A stretch of 62,369 nt of DNA from positions 1 through 62,369 of the forward strand of contig JAGEMR010000161.1 of NCBI GenBank assembly GCA_021030915.1, in the 5' to 3' direction. Every line of letters starts with the position of its first letter. Position 1 is the stretch's first letter. This DNA is from Astrothelium macrocarpum (Eukaryota; Ascomycota; Dothideomycetes; Trypetheliales; Trypetheliaceae). The notes beneath the pieces were generated by a model that did no database searches, was not told where the DNA came from, and saw only the letters and a list, made by a program, of their open reading frames with translations. Both the position numbers and the translations under genes were made by a program. This document shows, in pieces, positions 45,278-55,940 of this stretch.

Positions 45278-46924
45278 GTGGCGTTATGGCTCCGACGGTG
45301 ATGACCAGACCCGACAGTTCTATTGCCTGAGAGATTTGTAGTCTCCTGTCGAGATGGACGAGCAGCGTTTAGCAGATGAAAAGGCATAAAAAGGCAGATG
45401 GTCCAAAGCCTTGTACGGCAACGGGAGGCAGTGTGAGGAATTGCGTGATGACTAATGTACGGCAACAATAACAGCCATCCGCTGTCGTTGCTTCACTAAA
45501 GGATCCATGTATGTTTACAAATTTCAAGCCCGCTGAAATTCAAACTTGCTAGAATCAATCCACGGTCCCATAGGAAATCATTCGGACCCTTAGACACATA
45601 GCCTAGTACTGTTCCACCTCCAAGGTGCGACTTCACTGTAGCCCTCAATGTGTAGCAGATGTCAATAACAACCGACACTAATTCCAAATGTGCAGCTGTG
45701 TAATAGTCATGGCTGCACAAGTTAATGGAGCATGTTGGAGCTCTACTTTTGCTCCGTACTCCATTTCTATTGATGGTCAACAAACCGTGAACAGAGTTGC
45801 TTTTGCTGTAGTTTCGATTGTCAACAAGCTGTGTGCCAAGCACTAGCGTGGATTCGTCATCGAAGCAATGGGCTTATGAAAAGTCAATCTCCATTGACGA
45901 GACCAATCGGATTGTGTTCAAATGCAATAGATGCTTGCAAGCTGGATTGATGTCGGTCTAGAATTGGAGAATCATTGAACCTTTCTACTATCGTATCACC
46001 AGCACACATAAAGCGATATAGAACTAATCTAGCCAGGTTGAACGACAAAACTAAGAGAGATGGATGCAAGAGGAAGTGAGGAAGCGTGTGGCTTACGCTA
46101 GGCAGAAGTTGCACGACCGGCTCATTAGAGTTTTACCCATTCTGGCATATCCAGCGGAATCTTTGGGTAAACATCTCGTATCTAGGCACGTCTATGCTGA
46201 TGGCGGGAGCTTGCCAGCACACGATCCTTGGCTCGTTGACCTATCCATGCGGCAGAAGGCATGATGCGTTCTAGTGTACCGAAACAATGAAAAGAAAGGG
46301 CGTATTCGATCTGTAGAAGATATAGACGGTAAAGTCAATCGATTTCAGGATCTTCATAGCCAAGAGTTTATGATTATTCAAATTCTTTATGTCGCTCTTT
46401 CAGTGGTCTGCTAAAATACCCCCCAAAAGATACCCTGGTTGATGTGGGGCCACGACGGCATGCAATGGAAATGATTAAGGATGGGAATTGGGTTCAAAGT
46501 GGGGGTCCTCAAGCGGTGAAGAGGTCATCGGATATCTGGTTAGGAGGCTCTGCGAGTCATGTCCACATGACCTGAATCACATTGGCATCACCCAGGGGCG
46601 CGATTTGGATACAAGACGAGCACGTATCTTGTCGGCTCATTATCGAGAGATAGCTACTATAGCGGAGGGAAGGTTACCCGTGTGTGGCGTTATCTTCTGG
46701 TCGGTATGGTGGATCAGCACTCAAATCTTTCCGTTCCAACAATAACTAGCCTTTCCCTCGTTGGTTTCCGGAAGGTTAAGTGCCTGACTGCTCGCTACCG
46801 GGAATTAAGCACTGATCGCTTGGCCGCAGAGCCTGCGCCAGTTACGACATCGATCGCGAACTAATTAGCCCTGGCAGAATAAACTCCGAGGCGCCAACGC
46901 CGCCGTCTGCCTTGCGGTTATGCA
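45278..46924. other. divergent intergenic region
   Basis: 1.6 kb between the starts of ATG29 (-) and the RING-like gene (+). Only short frames occur, and no domain, tRNA or transposon end is recognised. Confidence 0.45.
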
Positions 46925-49204
46925 ATGCTCGACATTGTCTTGGCCACCTCCACTTCACAGCCTTCCCAATCTCTAATATCAAATCCTGCTCGCTTCCATG
47001 AAGTCGCCCCAGGTTTTGCTTCATCGTTGGTGGCAGCGCAACGTCGTCCACCAACAATGAGCCGTCAGCTTCCCACGTCAGCCCCGGAAGTACCCCGCGA
47101 GCGATGCTACCAGCTCCAAGTCTTGCAGCTTCCCGACGGAAGTAACGAAGATGACTTGGATGCACAATGTACCTCTGAAGCGCGTGAGCTGGGCATCGAG
47201 CCATACAGCATGGCCGTCCTTCAAGAGCTCGCTTCAAACTTTACTGGCTTGACAGTGTCAAATGCGCCGAGAAGGTCTGGCTCGCTCGGGTCAAGAGGCT
47301 CGCAATCAACCGGCCTCACTTCAGATGTCTCACGCAGCTCAAAAGAACAGCAACAAAGTCGAAATGGTCTCCTGTATCGTCCCGTCCGGCCTCGTACCAG
47401 TTCAAGAGTTTCTCTCTCGGTTAAAGACTATGATGCTGTTGTAGGACAGATCAAGACAGGCTCACGAAGCAACACTTCAACTCCTGCCATTACGCCGGCT
47501 CAATCGACAGTGTCTTTGCCGTTGGGATCTCCTCGAAGACATTTCAGCAAAATGCGAGGACTCAGTCAATGGTCAAAGCTAAAGCGTCAGTCACGAGCGC
47601 CCACTTCATCGAATCATCTGCCGTAAGTATTTTTACCACGAAATGAGATGGGAAGTCATCACTCATGGCATAATCATTGTTAGTCTCTGTCCATGTTGTC
47701 CTCGCGATCGCCAAAATTATCCGATACATGCACTCCCTTGTCAGCATGCATACTGCAGTCCAACCCTGCGGAAAATTGTAAAAGATTCTATGGCAGATGA
47801 GTCGAGACTTCCGCCTAATTGTTGCGATACCCCTATCCCGGGCTTTCTCATTGAAAGAGTTCTTACTACGGAAGAGTTGCAAGAATTTTTGAACAACATG
47901 TCTACATGGGATGATAACATGTCTTTCTCAAGTTTTTCGGATCCTCCAGATGGTACATCAAGTGAAACTGGACGACCATCTTTGCGTTTGCATGGACGGA
48001 CCTTCTCAAACGAATCTTCACCGTATTTCCAAGATGCCGAGGCATTAAGGAATTTAGAGCGCGCGATGGAGATACCTGACTTTCGGGAACTGCGGCAGCG
48101 TCACGAACGTGAACGCGACCGTTTTCTAGTTTTCTTGAGCAAGCAGCGCCAGACCATGGCGTTAAGTCACGAAGATCGTCGGACCGAGATTCTTGCGCAA
48201 CAACAAGAGACCAGAGACACGCTCGAAGAAAAGGTAAGGGAAGCCCATAACCAATCACATGTCGTTTCGCATTTCTAGTAATGACATGATCTCGACCACA
48301 GTACCTCGAAACCGTCGCGACCGTCGAAGAAAAGCACGTCTCCGACGAACTCGACCTAGTCGCCGCACAAGAAGCCGAATCCCGCGCCTGCGATCTCGCC
48401 CTCCGCCACATGGAAGCCTACTGCCACCCGCAAGCCACCACCAGCAACACCAGTAGCAACCCGCCCACGCCACGCCCGCCATCGATGAGCCTCACCTTCT
48501 TCAACGACCAATCCTCCTCCACCACCTCGCTCCTCACCCCCATCTCGCCCATCACCTCCTCCCCCACCTCGCCCACCCACCGCGTCACCGAGCAAGACCT
48601 CAAGGAGCTCGCCAAGCAGTACTGGCTGCGCGACCACCTCCCCGCCAAGCACGCCGCGGCCGTCAACGTGCTGCGCGGCGAGCAGGCGCAGCGCCTGCGG
48701 CGCCGGCAGAAGGCGCACGACGCCGCCACCGCCGCGCTCGCCGCGCAGCACGAGCAGGAGCGGCTCGCGAGCGCGCACGCGGGTGCCGCCGAGCGCCAGG
48801 AGCTCGATGTCTGGGCGGGCGCGAAGCGTCGACGCATGCGCGCCCGCTGGGAGCTGCAGGAGACTAGCTGGCGGAAGCAGGTTGAGCGGGATACGTTGGT
48901 GGTGCTGCAGGGCCCGATTAAGGGGGTGGAGTGGCTGGATGAGGAGGAGGAGGGGGAGGAGCAGCGAGAGGGGGAGGAGGGGCTGGTGGGGGGCGAGACG
49001 CCGAGTCAGCTGGTGGTGCAGAGTGTGGAGCGGGTGGAGGGGAGGCGCGAGCGTGAGGTCAGGGGTGGGGGGAGTCGGTCGAGGAATCATGGGAGTCGGT
49101 CGAGAAATCGAGGGAGTCGCTCGAGAGAGCCGCGGAGGGATTTGCCGAGTCCTGCGTTGAGCTCGTTGAGTGGCAAGGGGACGAAGATATTTCTGGTGCC
49201 GTGA
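46925..49204 (+). CDS. degenerate-RING, coiled-coil protein (possible E3 ligase)
   Basis: Exons are 46925-47622, 47684-48233 and 48302-49204, with introns of 61 and 68 nt, giving up to 716 residues; an ATG at 47058 would shorten it by 44. A Ser-rich N-terminus is followed, across the first junction, by a Cys cluster: LCPCC, then LPCQHAYC, then LPPNCCDTPIPG. This matches fungal RING/IBR-type sequences, although the Cys pair expected just after PCQHAYC is missing. The remainder is charged coiled coil (RQRHERERDRFLVFLSKQR; EEKHVSDELDLVAAQE) and ends in Arg/Ser repeats (SRSRNHGSRSRNRGSRSRE). It may bind ubiquitin-conjugating enzymes, but zinc ligation looks incomplete. The last exon is GC-rich with a C-to-G skew flip. 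Confidence 0.7.
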
Positions 49205-50101
49205 GTTTGAGGAGCGGGTGTGTTGATGGTGCTTCAACCGCTTTGCAGCTGCGGAGGATGAGGCTCTGCCGAACGACGATCTATTTTCTTCCTTACAGCA
49301 TGGTCATATGCATTTGGCATGGCGTTCGATACCTCACCGGGTCTTTCTTTCTTTCTTTCTTTTTTTTCCAATCTACCTTTCGGCTCGTTCGCATATCCTG
49401 GGATGTAATTTGGGCATATCTGTGGCATTCGGACCTTGGTCATTTCTTACTTGTGAGGTTGCACGCCGTTATATCAAAATCGACAGTGAGAGTTTGGGAT
49501 CTCTATGATACTCTCCGGACACAGACCCTTTACGATTAGATTATGGCCATTGTATGTACATTTTTTGGTACAGAACGTATGGCGATAGCTGCTTTACTAT
49601 TGTGGCACAAGAGGTTTCGTGTGGCTTTCCAGCATTGTGCGAAAGATTTCAAAGAGAGTTTATCAGAGCAGCAGGGGTGCAGGAGAAGCTTGTTTTCTAC
49701 TCTTCATTCTATATGGGACGGAATCATGTACATACGTAATGGTGCCTATAAGAAACACCGATTGAGTAGCATTTGATCGCCATCATTGTTTTCAGGGCAA
49801 GTTCCAGGTGTCTTCATTCTGAGTATCGCGAAGCCGAATGTGGATCTCCAGTCGGTCCGAATTTGGAAACGCAGGCACGGTTACGCGTAGAAACATAATC
49901 GACCTCGGAGGAAGTTTGAGATACTACAAAATTATTTAGTGCGGACACGTATGACGCATCGTTCTATGCACGATGCAATCTGCTCATGCGTAAAGTCCCA
50001 TTGTTTGGTAGGATGGCTGTTGCTTGATTGTAAATCTCGCAACGAGCATTTTCTCTATGAAAGATGCTCTATACAAAAATACCCTATTAATACACCAACC
50101 C
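49205..50101. other. tail-to-tail gap, no gene
   Basis: Gap between the RING-like gene and the lactonase-like gene. It contains a TTTC microsatellite (about 49341-49372). Short frames only. Confidence 0.5.
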
Positions 50102-51512
50102 CTACTCATCCCAAACCACACACGTCACATTACCTTCAACATATACATGCCCCACCGTATCCCCAATAAGCCCACTCTCGACATCTCTCGACATGATCAC
50201 TACCCGAGCACTATACTGCAGTCCTACGGCGACGAGGTCGCCATACGTATTCATGGAGAATTGGCGTGGGTAAGATCCCCCAGCGGGCCATAGCTGGTGA
50301 AAGGTGAGCGAGCCGTTCGGGTTTAGAGCAAAGGTAGACAGAGAGTCGGAGAGCTCGCGAGTGGAGTTCTTAGGATCCGGATTAGGGATGCTGAAGGCAG
50401 AATCGTTGCGATTGGAGATGATGAGGAAGCGGTTATCCGGCTGCGAAGATAGAGCTGTTAGCAATTTTTGCTTTCTTGCTTTTTTAATATCTTGTGTTTA
50501 GTAGATTTCTATCGTCTTTTTTTTTTTTTTTTTTTTTTTTTTTTCCTTTTTGGTGCAAGAGGTTCGTTGAAATTTCGGTTACTTACAGAAATATGGACTT
50601 CAGCTGGGGCAGTCCCTGCTGGCTCAGTACGGTTCCCATACGTATTTGACGTGTAAACTTCCTCGAAAGCGAGGCCGCCTGTCTCTGGATACGAAACTGC
50701 ATAAGAGGTCACAGTCTGTCCAAGCTCAGTCACGATGAACAGAAAAGTCGTGCTATTGGCGCCCGATACGCCATCCGGGGTCCAGAATGCACCATGGCGT
50801 GGACCAGAACCAGGTACGACTTTAAGAGGAGTGAGTTCGGTAAGAAGATCTGTTGATGAGTCGATTCCAAAAATACGGACAAGGTCAGCTCCAAGATCTG
50901 GGATGAGAACGAATTGTCCTGTGGGATCTAGGATGGTCTCGTGAGGATGAGGAGCATCTTGCCGTGCGGGGTTGGGTCCTGGTTGTGCCAGAGTAAAGAA
51001 TTCGGATTGCAAGAAGGAGAAGGTGCCATTTGGGGCAAGACTCCAACTGCTGGCCGCGCTGCCTTCGCTGTATTTCGTCGTTGGTTGAGTGATATATAGA
51101 AAATAGAAAGTATAGGGTGAGAAACATACTAATGAGCCAAAGCCAGAGCTCGGGCGCCGTTACGATTTCCATAAATGACAGAGTTCACGGGTCCCGATAT
51201 GGTTGTGGCTTTGTCCAACAAGGTTAGTTTGCCATCTTGAGCAACAGAGAATGAGCTCAAGGTGCCATTGGGAACTGTAAGTCCCTCATCCTGGCAGTAG
51301 AGATATCCTCGCGGCTGATCCAACGTGAGCCATGATGGATTAGGAGCGCAGCCTCCATTCTCATACACAGATCGCAGCTGGTACGAACCATTTTCGGCCG
51401 TCAATTGAAGCGTTGTAATGTTGCCAGCGTAGGAAGCTACGTAAAGATTGGTCGCTCTGCAGAGGGTTGCTGATAAAGCAAGGACTATAGACGATATCTT
51501 GAGCATGGCCAT
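50102..51512 (-). CDS. secreted lactonase-type seven-bladed beta-propeller protein
   Basis: Exons are 51512-51130, 51067-50587 and 50440-50102, with introns of 62 and 146 nt, giving 400 residues. A signal peptide (MAMLKISSIVLALSATLCRA) precedes TNLYVASYAGNITTLQL. Propeller landmarks are GGCAPNPSWLTLDQPRGYLY, ARQDAPHPHETILDPTGQFVL, VVPGSGPRHGAFWTPDG and GTAPAEVHISPDNRFLIISN. The last is rebuilt exactly by the second splice. This is the fungal family related to carboxy-cis,cis-muconate cyclase and 6-phosphogluconolactonase. The secreted members are mostly uncharacterised, so the substrate is open. Oddity: the second intron contains an uninterrupted run of 28 A on the coding strand (T at 50517-50544). 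Confidence 0.88.
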
Positions 51513-52716
51513 TTTAATGTCTTTTGCGATTTTTACACTTTTTTTTGGGGTTGAATTCTTAGAAACGAAATTGTCGAAAGAGCGGTCTGAAATAGAAATG
51601 GGCAGCAACAGAAGAGGAGCCTCTTAATATAGAGGCGAGTAACAGCCTCAACCCGGTGCAAGCAGAACCAACACAGCCGACAAAGACGTGAAAGTCATCT
51701 TGCGGATATTGCTTTATTTATACGGGCTTTTCTGACCTCATGGGCCATGCCAAGAAAACCGATTGACTTTTCTTAGTGGTGGAGGGACAGGCGGGGTTTC
51801 TTGCGGGTAAAATCACAGGGTCGAGATGCTGGACTGGGTCTGTGCTTAATTGCTGTTTCACTTTACTGTCTTGGTACGTGCGCTCGTCTAAGCAAAATAA
51901 CCTCGCCTTCGACACCATCCACTTTCCTCGCTTCCCAAAGGCACCCGTTCACTTCCCCAAGGCACCTACCTATGCCACTTACTTCACTTACTTGCTAGAA
52001 GGACAAGACTTAATGTCATCCACAAGCGGTATGTGCCAAGTTGGACCTTTGATGCGAATTCTAGCTCGTGCACCTTTTGCAGCGACGGTAGATACTCACT
52101 TGCAAATCATATTCAAAGTCTTCAATCGTTTAGACATAGATCCTGCTGAATGATTGGAGCCATTACTAGAATCACCAAAGTACTTCTAGGCTTACTATAG
52201 TAGACGATTTAGTAGGACTACGCAGTCAAATTGACTCGACGATTATAGCGCATTCTTGATCACCGTTCCATATGTTATGCACATTATGGATGGTGATGAA
52301 CCATGGAAAGCTGTCCCGATAATACACCCGTTCGAAGTGACGCTGCCAGTACGGGCGACTGTGTTTGCAAACGAAGAGTTTGGCTCCGTGGTTGCCCAAC
52401 TTGAGTACCTTCCCAGTACCTACCCACCTGTCTTCCCTATTCTCTTACTCACACCTACCTAATCTCCGTCGATTTACTCTTACTTTCATCCGCCAGCTCT
52501 TTCCCTTGTTTTCCTTTTGTAGACACTTGCTTTCTCGATCCATCTGATCCTCGTGTAATTTGGACAACGTCCACCTCGCCGTCAAACTGGAGTCTTCATC
52601 ATCTCCAGCGCGCCGTCCGCGACGTATGTTTACTCTTCCATCTACCGTTGTGTATTTCATCACGCATACTGATCATCTTTGCCTTTTTAGCTCGGCGCCG
52701 TCGCGATGGTAATCGC
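51513..52716. other. divergent promoter region with leader intron
   Basis: Between the lactonase-like gene and the 829-residue gene. 52624-52690 looks like an intron (GTATGT ... CTGATC ... TTTTTAG) in the 5' leader of the latter. A 5-codon frame at 52706-52720 overlaps its start codon. No other gene is seen. Confidence 0.5.
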
Positions 52717-52720
52717 ATGA
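52706..52720 (+). promoter_or_regulatory. minimal upstream frame overlapping the main start (ATGA)
   Basis: ATG GTA ATC GCA TGA ends with its stop overlapping the ATG at 52717 in another frame. Such stop-start overlap is the geometry for termination-reinitiation and would dampen or couple translation of the long frame. Confidence 0.45.
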
Positions 52721-55206
52721 GAGAATTTATTGCCGCTCACGGAGGTCAAGTAACCTCTCCAAGCCAGGGCGCCAGGTTCCAATCCTCTGCTATTGCTCCC
52801 TCGGCGCGCATCATGCCCCGTGAAAATCACCAGGGTTATCGCACCCAGTCTTGGCCAAACGTCTCGAGACCGCTAGATGATGCGTCCGTGGCCTCTCCAT
52901 GTTATCCCACTCAAAATCCCATGGCTACTGCAAGCTCGGATTTAACTAACAGGCCGCCCAGCTCCACTGCAATCATGCCATCCCACGCGGGAAGAAGCTG
53001 TGCAGCGGACCCTTTTTCGACTCAAATCAATAGGAGTGATTATGATCTTTCCGATGCACAGATTGCTAGCTCTTCGCGCTCGAGTCCAGTACCTGGCCCA
53101 TCCAGATTCAGGTCGACCAAAACAAGAGGTGCTAAATCCTGGAAGCCGCTTGATCTTTCAAAAATCGAAGATTCAGAACCTAATCGTCAAGAGCCCGCCA
53201 ATCCGAACCTCGGCATGGACCATCTTAATCATTCCCCATATCCAGCCAACTACTATCCTCCACCGGGACAGGTTATGCGAGGACCAGCGCCGCCTCAGCC
53301 ATCTTCTTCGTCCCTCGTAAACGGCCACGATCGTTACATAGACTCGAGCAACAATTACAACGCCCAAAATGGATCCTATCAATTCCAAAACCAGACGCCA
53401 AGACCTTACAGCACATCCAATTATGCGGCACTCTTTGGCAATAATCCAGGCCCTGCGCACCACCAGAATTCGTCATACGATTCAAGAAAAAGAATTCATC
53501 AGATATTTGGGAGCAACTTACCAAGTCCAGATTCTTTGGAACACACTCCCGGATCGCGAGATGGACAGATTCAATTCGTACAACATCCGAACGGCGATGT
53601 GTCTGCACATCAGTGGACAGGTTATCACTGGACCAACCTTGGTCAATTCTCCAACAATCGACAGAGGATCGAAGGTCAGCTCGCATCAGATAGAATCAAG
53701 GGTCAGTTCTCTAGCATGTTTTCCCAACTTGATCGTCCTGCCTATTTCCGTGCTGTCGCACTTCAACGCGACCCTCAGTCTGCTTCTGATTCATCGTTCG
53801 GAAGCCTTGGACAGCAAGATATTTCTCGAATTACCTCTGAAAATCACAACCAATTCACGGGCCCTCTCCAAGGTTCCCAAATGAATCGAGGATGGCAAAA
53901 TTGGTCATACATTCAGCCTGAAGGAACCAACTCAGTTGCTGAAAACGCTCGTCCAGGGCCACCTCCGATGCCTTTTCCATCACCGGATTCACTCGTACAG
54001 CAAGGTGGACCTTTCGTTACAGGAGATTGGAATGCATCAAAGCCTCAAGCCGGAACTCAGGAGGTACAAGGCGTAAATGTCCTTGAGTCCGATGCATCTA
54101 GCTGGGTGGAAGGCAACTCAATTTTGAAGCAAAGTCTCGCCGGTGGCGATTTTGCCTCGACTCGTCCTCATAACGGCCCCACGACACTGACCCGTAATGG
54201 CAGCCCCGCAAATACAAACGTGAGCTGGGATAGGCCTTACCTACCTTGCGGAAGCGAGCAAATTCCTGGGCAGCCAAATCAAGACGAATCGGTCCAAGAA
54301 GAATCTCAAGATGTTTCTGAAGAGACGGAGACGGGATCTAATCAAACGAACCCATACAATCTCAAGGTCCACCTACCCTACAGCCTTACACGGTACCCCG
54401 ACTCTTTTCTGTATCCAACAACCAAAAGCAATGTTAATGGCTTTACTCGTAATGTCCCTCCCCAGAATTCCGACCCCAAAACGGATAGGCCCGTAACGCG
54501 GACGGTGCTTCACGACCCTCTTCGTGGGACCAAATCCAACCGAGCTGCCAACTCTTGTCGTCCAAATGGAGCGATTACTATCGATTCAGCGGTCCAATCC
54601 CATGGGCCTTTTAAACCAGAGAATTTGCACCACTTACAGCAAGGCGAACCATCGCATACTTCAACCATCGTCGACTCTACCGATCCTCTTCATGTTAGCG
54701 ATCCTGATGAAGAACGCTCGACTCGACCAGTATATGACACCACCCACGATGCCTATGCCAACTCAATCAACCCCCCGCCTTCATACAAAGAGTCTTTGGA
54801 GGACTGGTGGGCTTCTAAGAATCAGTTTAGCAAGCACGTTGCGTCCTCAGCAGATTGCGCTCCGGCATCATCGCAAACATCCAACGAACCGAGTCACGAC
54901 GCCGTCATGGTTGGCTTATTTTCCGCCGCGCACGATGCTCTGGCGTCATATGTGAAGGGCATGCCACAATACAGACCCGACTACCTTAGCCGCTTTGGTG
55001 TTCCGCCTGAATGGTGCATTGACAAGACTCCCGCAGGAGCAAGGAGCTTCTTTGGAGAGGACTGGGGCACGCCCCCTCCTCGCGTAGGACGTGACCCCAG
55101 GTACCGTCCCATTACCTCTGACAGTAGGTATCCTGTGTACGATGAGCCAGATCGCAGAGCTGGATACGATGCAAGATTTCGAGTTTCCGGACCTCATCAA
55201 TTCTAA
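52717..55206 (+). CDS. large disordered protein of unknown function
   Basis: 829 residues from the ATG at 52717, the first in-frame ATG after the apparent leader intron; the frame is open slightly further upstream (RRRRDGNR). The protein is rich in Ser, Pro, Asn, Gln and Asp, with no predicted globular core over most of its length. The pieces that look most structured are KSWKPLDLSKIED (about residue 135) and FVQHPNGDVSAHQWTGYHWTNLGQFS (about 290-315, quoted in part). The C-terminus has HDALASYVKGMPQYRPDYLSRFGVPPEWC, then FFGEDWGTPPPRV. The C-terminal block with aromatic and Gly-Val-Pro-Pro motifs is likely a conserved interaction segment. No signal peptide. I recognise no family. Confidence 0.85.
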   Translation: MREFIAAHGGQVTSPSQGARFQSSAIAPSARIMPRENHQGYRTQSWPNVSRPLDDASVASPCYPTQNPMATASSDLTNRPPSSTAIMPSHAGRSCAADPFSTQINRSDYDLSDAQIASSSRSSPVPGPSRFRSTKTRGAKSWKPLDLSKIEDSEPNRQEPANPNLGMDHLNHSPYPANYYPPPGQVMRGPAPPQPSSSSLVNGHDRYIDSSNNYNAQNGSYQFQNQTPRPYSTSNYAALFGNNPGPAHHQNSSYDSRKRIHQIFGSNLPSPDSLEHTPGSRDGQIQFVQHPNGDVSAHQWTGYHWTNLGQFSNNRQRIEGQLASDRIKGQFSSMFSQLDRPAYFRAVALQRDPQSASDSSFGSLGQQDISRITSENHNQFTGPLQGSQMNRGWQNWSYIQPEGTNSVAENARPGPPPMPFPSPDSLVQQGGPFVTGDWNASKPQAGTQEVQGVNVLESDASSWVEGNSILKQSLAGGDFASTRPHNGPTTLTRNGSPANTNVSWDRPYLPCGSEQIPGQPNQDESVQEESQDVSEETETGSNQTNPYNLKVHLPYSLTRYPDSFLYPTTKSNVNGFTRNVPPQNSDPKTDRPVTRTVLHDPLRGTKSNRAANSCRPNGAITIDSAVQSHGPFKPENLHHLQQGEPSHTSTIVDSTDPLHVSDPDEERSTRPVYDTTHDAYANSINPPPSYKESLEDWWASKNQFSKHVASSADCAPASSQTSNEPSHDAVMVGLFSAAHDALASYVKGMPQYRPDYLSRFGVPPEWCIDKTPAGARSFFGEDWGTPPPRVGRDPRYRPITSDSRYPVYDEPDRRAGYDARFRVSGPHQF

Positions 55207-55940
55207 TTACCATCATGCTACAAAAGAGTTTGCCAGGGAATGGAGTTTTACTAGGGTCTCTGGAGTCTGAAGAGAATGAGCTTTGTGAGGAAGGGAAAAT
55301 ATCATGTTGCTAATCCACAGTCTGCTCGGCTGCTTTTCATTGCCTGAATTCTTAATACTCGTGTCGACCACTTTACGAGATTCATTTCGACCAAAGTAAT
55401 AGTAGTACATAATATTTTTAGTCCATTATCCTGCAATACCAGTATTTGAATCGCATGTGTGCCTCGTCGGACTTCCTTATAGCAAACTAGCTTAGGGTGT
55501 AGTCAAAACTGTCGAGGGCTAAAAGTTAAGACAGTTGAATCTCATGTCAAGGGAGGCCTTACTAAAATATTGACAGACGCTAAAGTAAAGAATGGTGTGC
55601 CTAAATTATACCATATATCATATTTGAAGCTCTCTCATATGTTAACATGATGGCAAACCATGTCTTTTACTGTCCTCCCCGATCTTGTCTATTGACCACT
55701 TTTGGCAGGATCCCAAGTCTCGTGGGGCCATGAAGTCGCCCCATTTTCGAACTAACCTAGCCTGGTGAACTGTTGCTCTCCATACATTGTGTATTGAGCG
55801 TTCGGGTCGCATCTTGCCGTAGGTTCGGTGCATTAGATACCGTTCCAATTGTCCGAAAATGCTGAATCATCTCACAGGTCTCATGATTTCAATGGAAAAG
55901 ACCTGCCCAATGTTGAAATTGTAGTTTCTTTTATTTTTCA
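55207..55940. other. intergenic, no gene
   Basis: The 3' region of the 829-residue gene and promoter of the M20 hydrolase gene. Confidence 0.5.

Noticed and set aside
48356..49237. A 293-codon minus-strand frame opposite the RING-like gene's last exon
   Set aside because: It is the antisense shadow of a GC-rich coding exon with few stops; the composition (Leu/Arg/Gly runs) and lack of domains argue against a gene.
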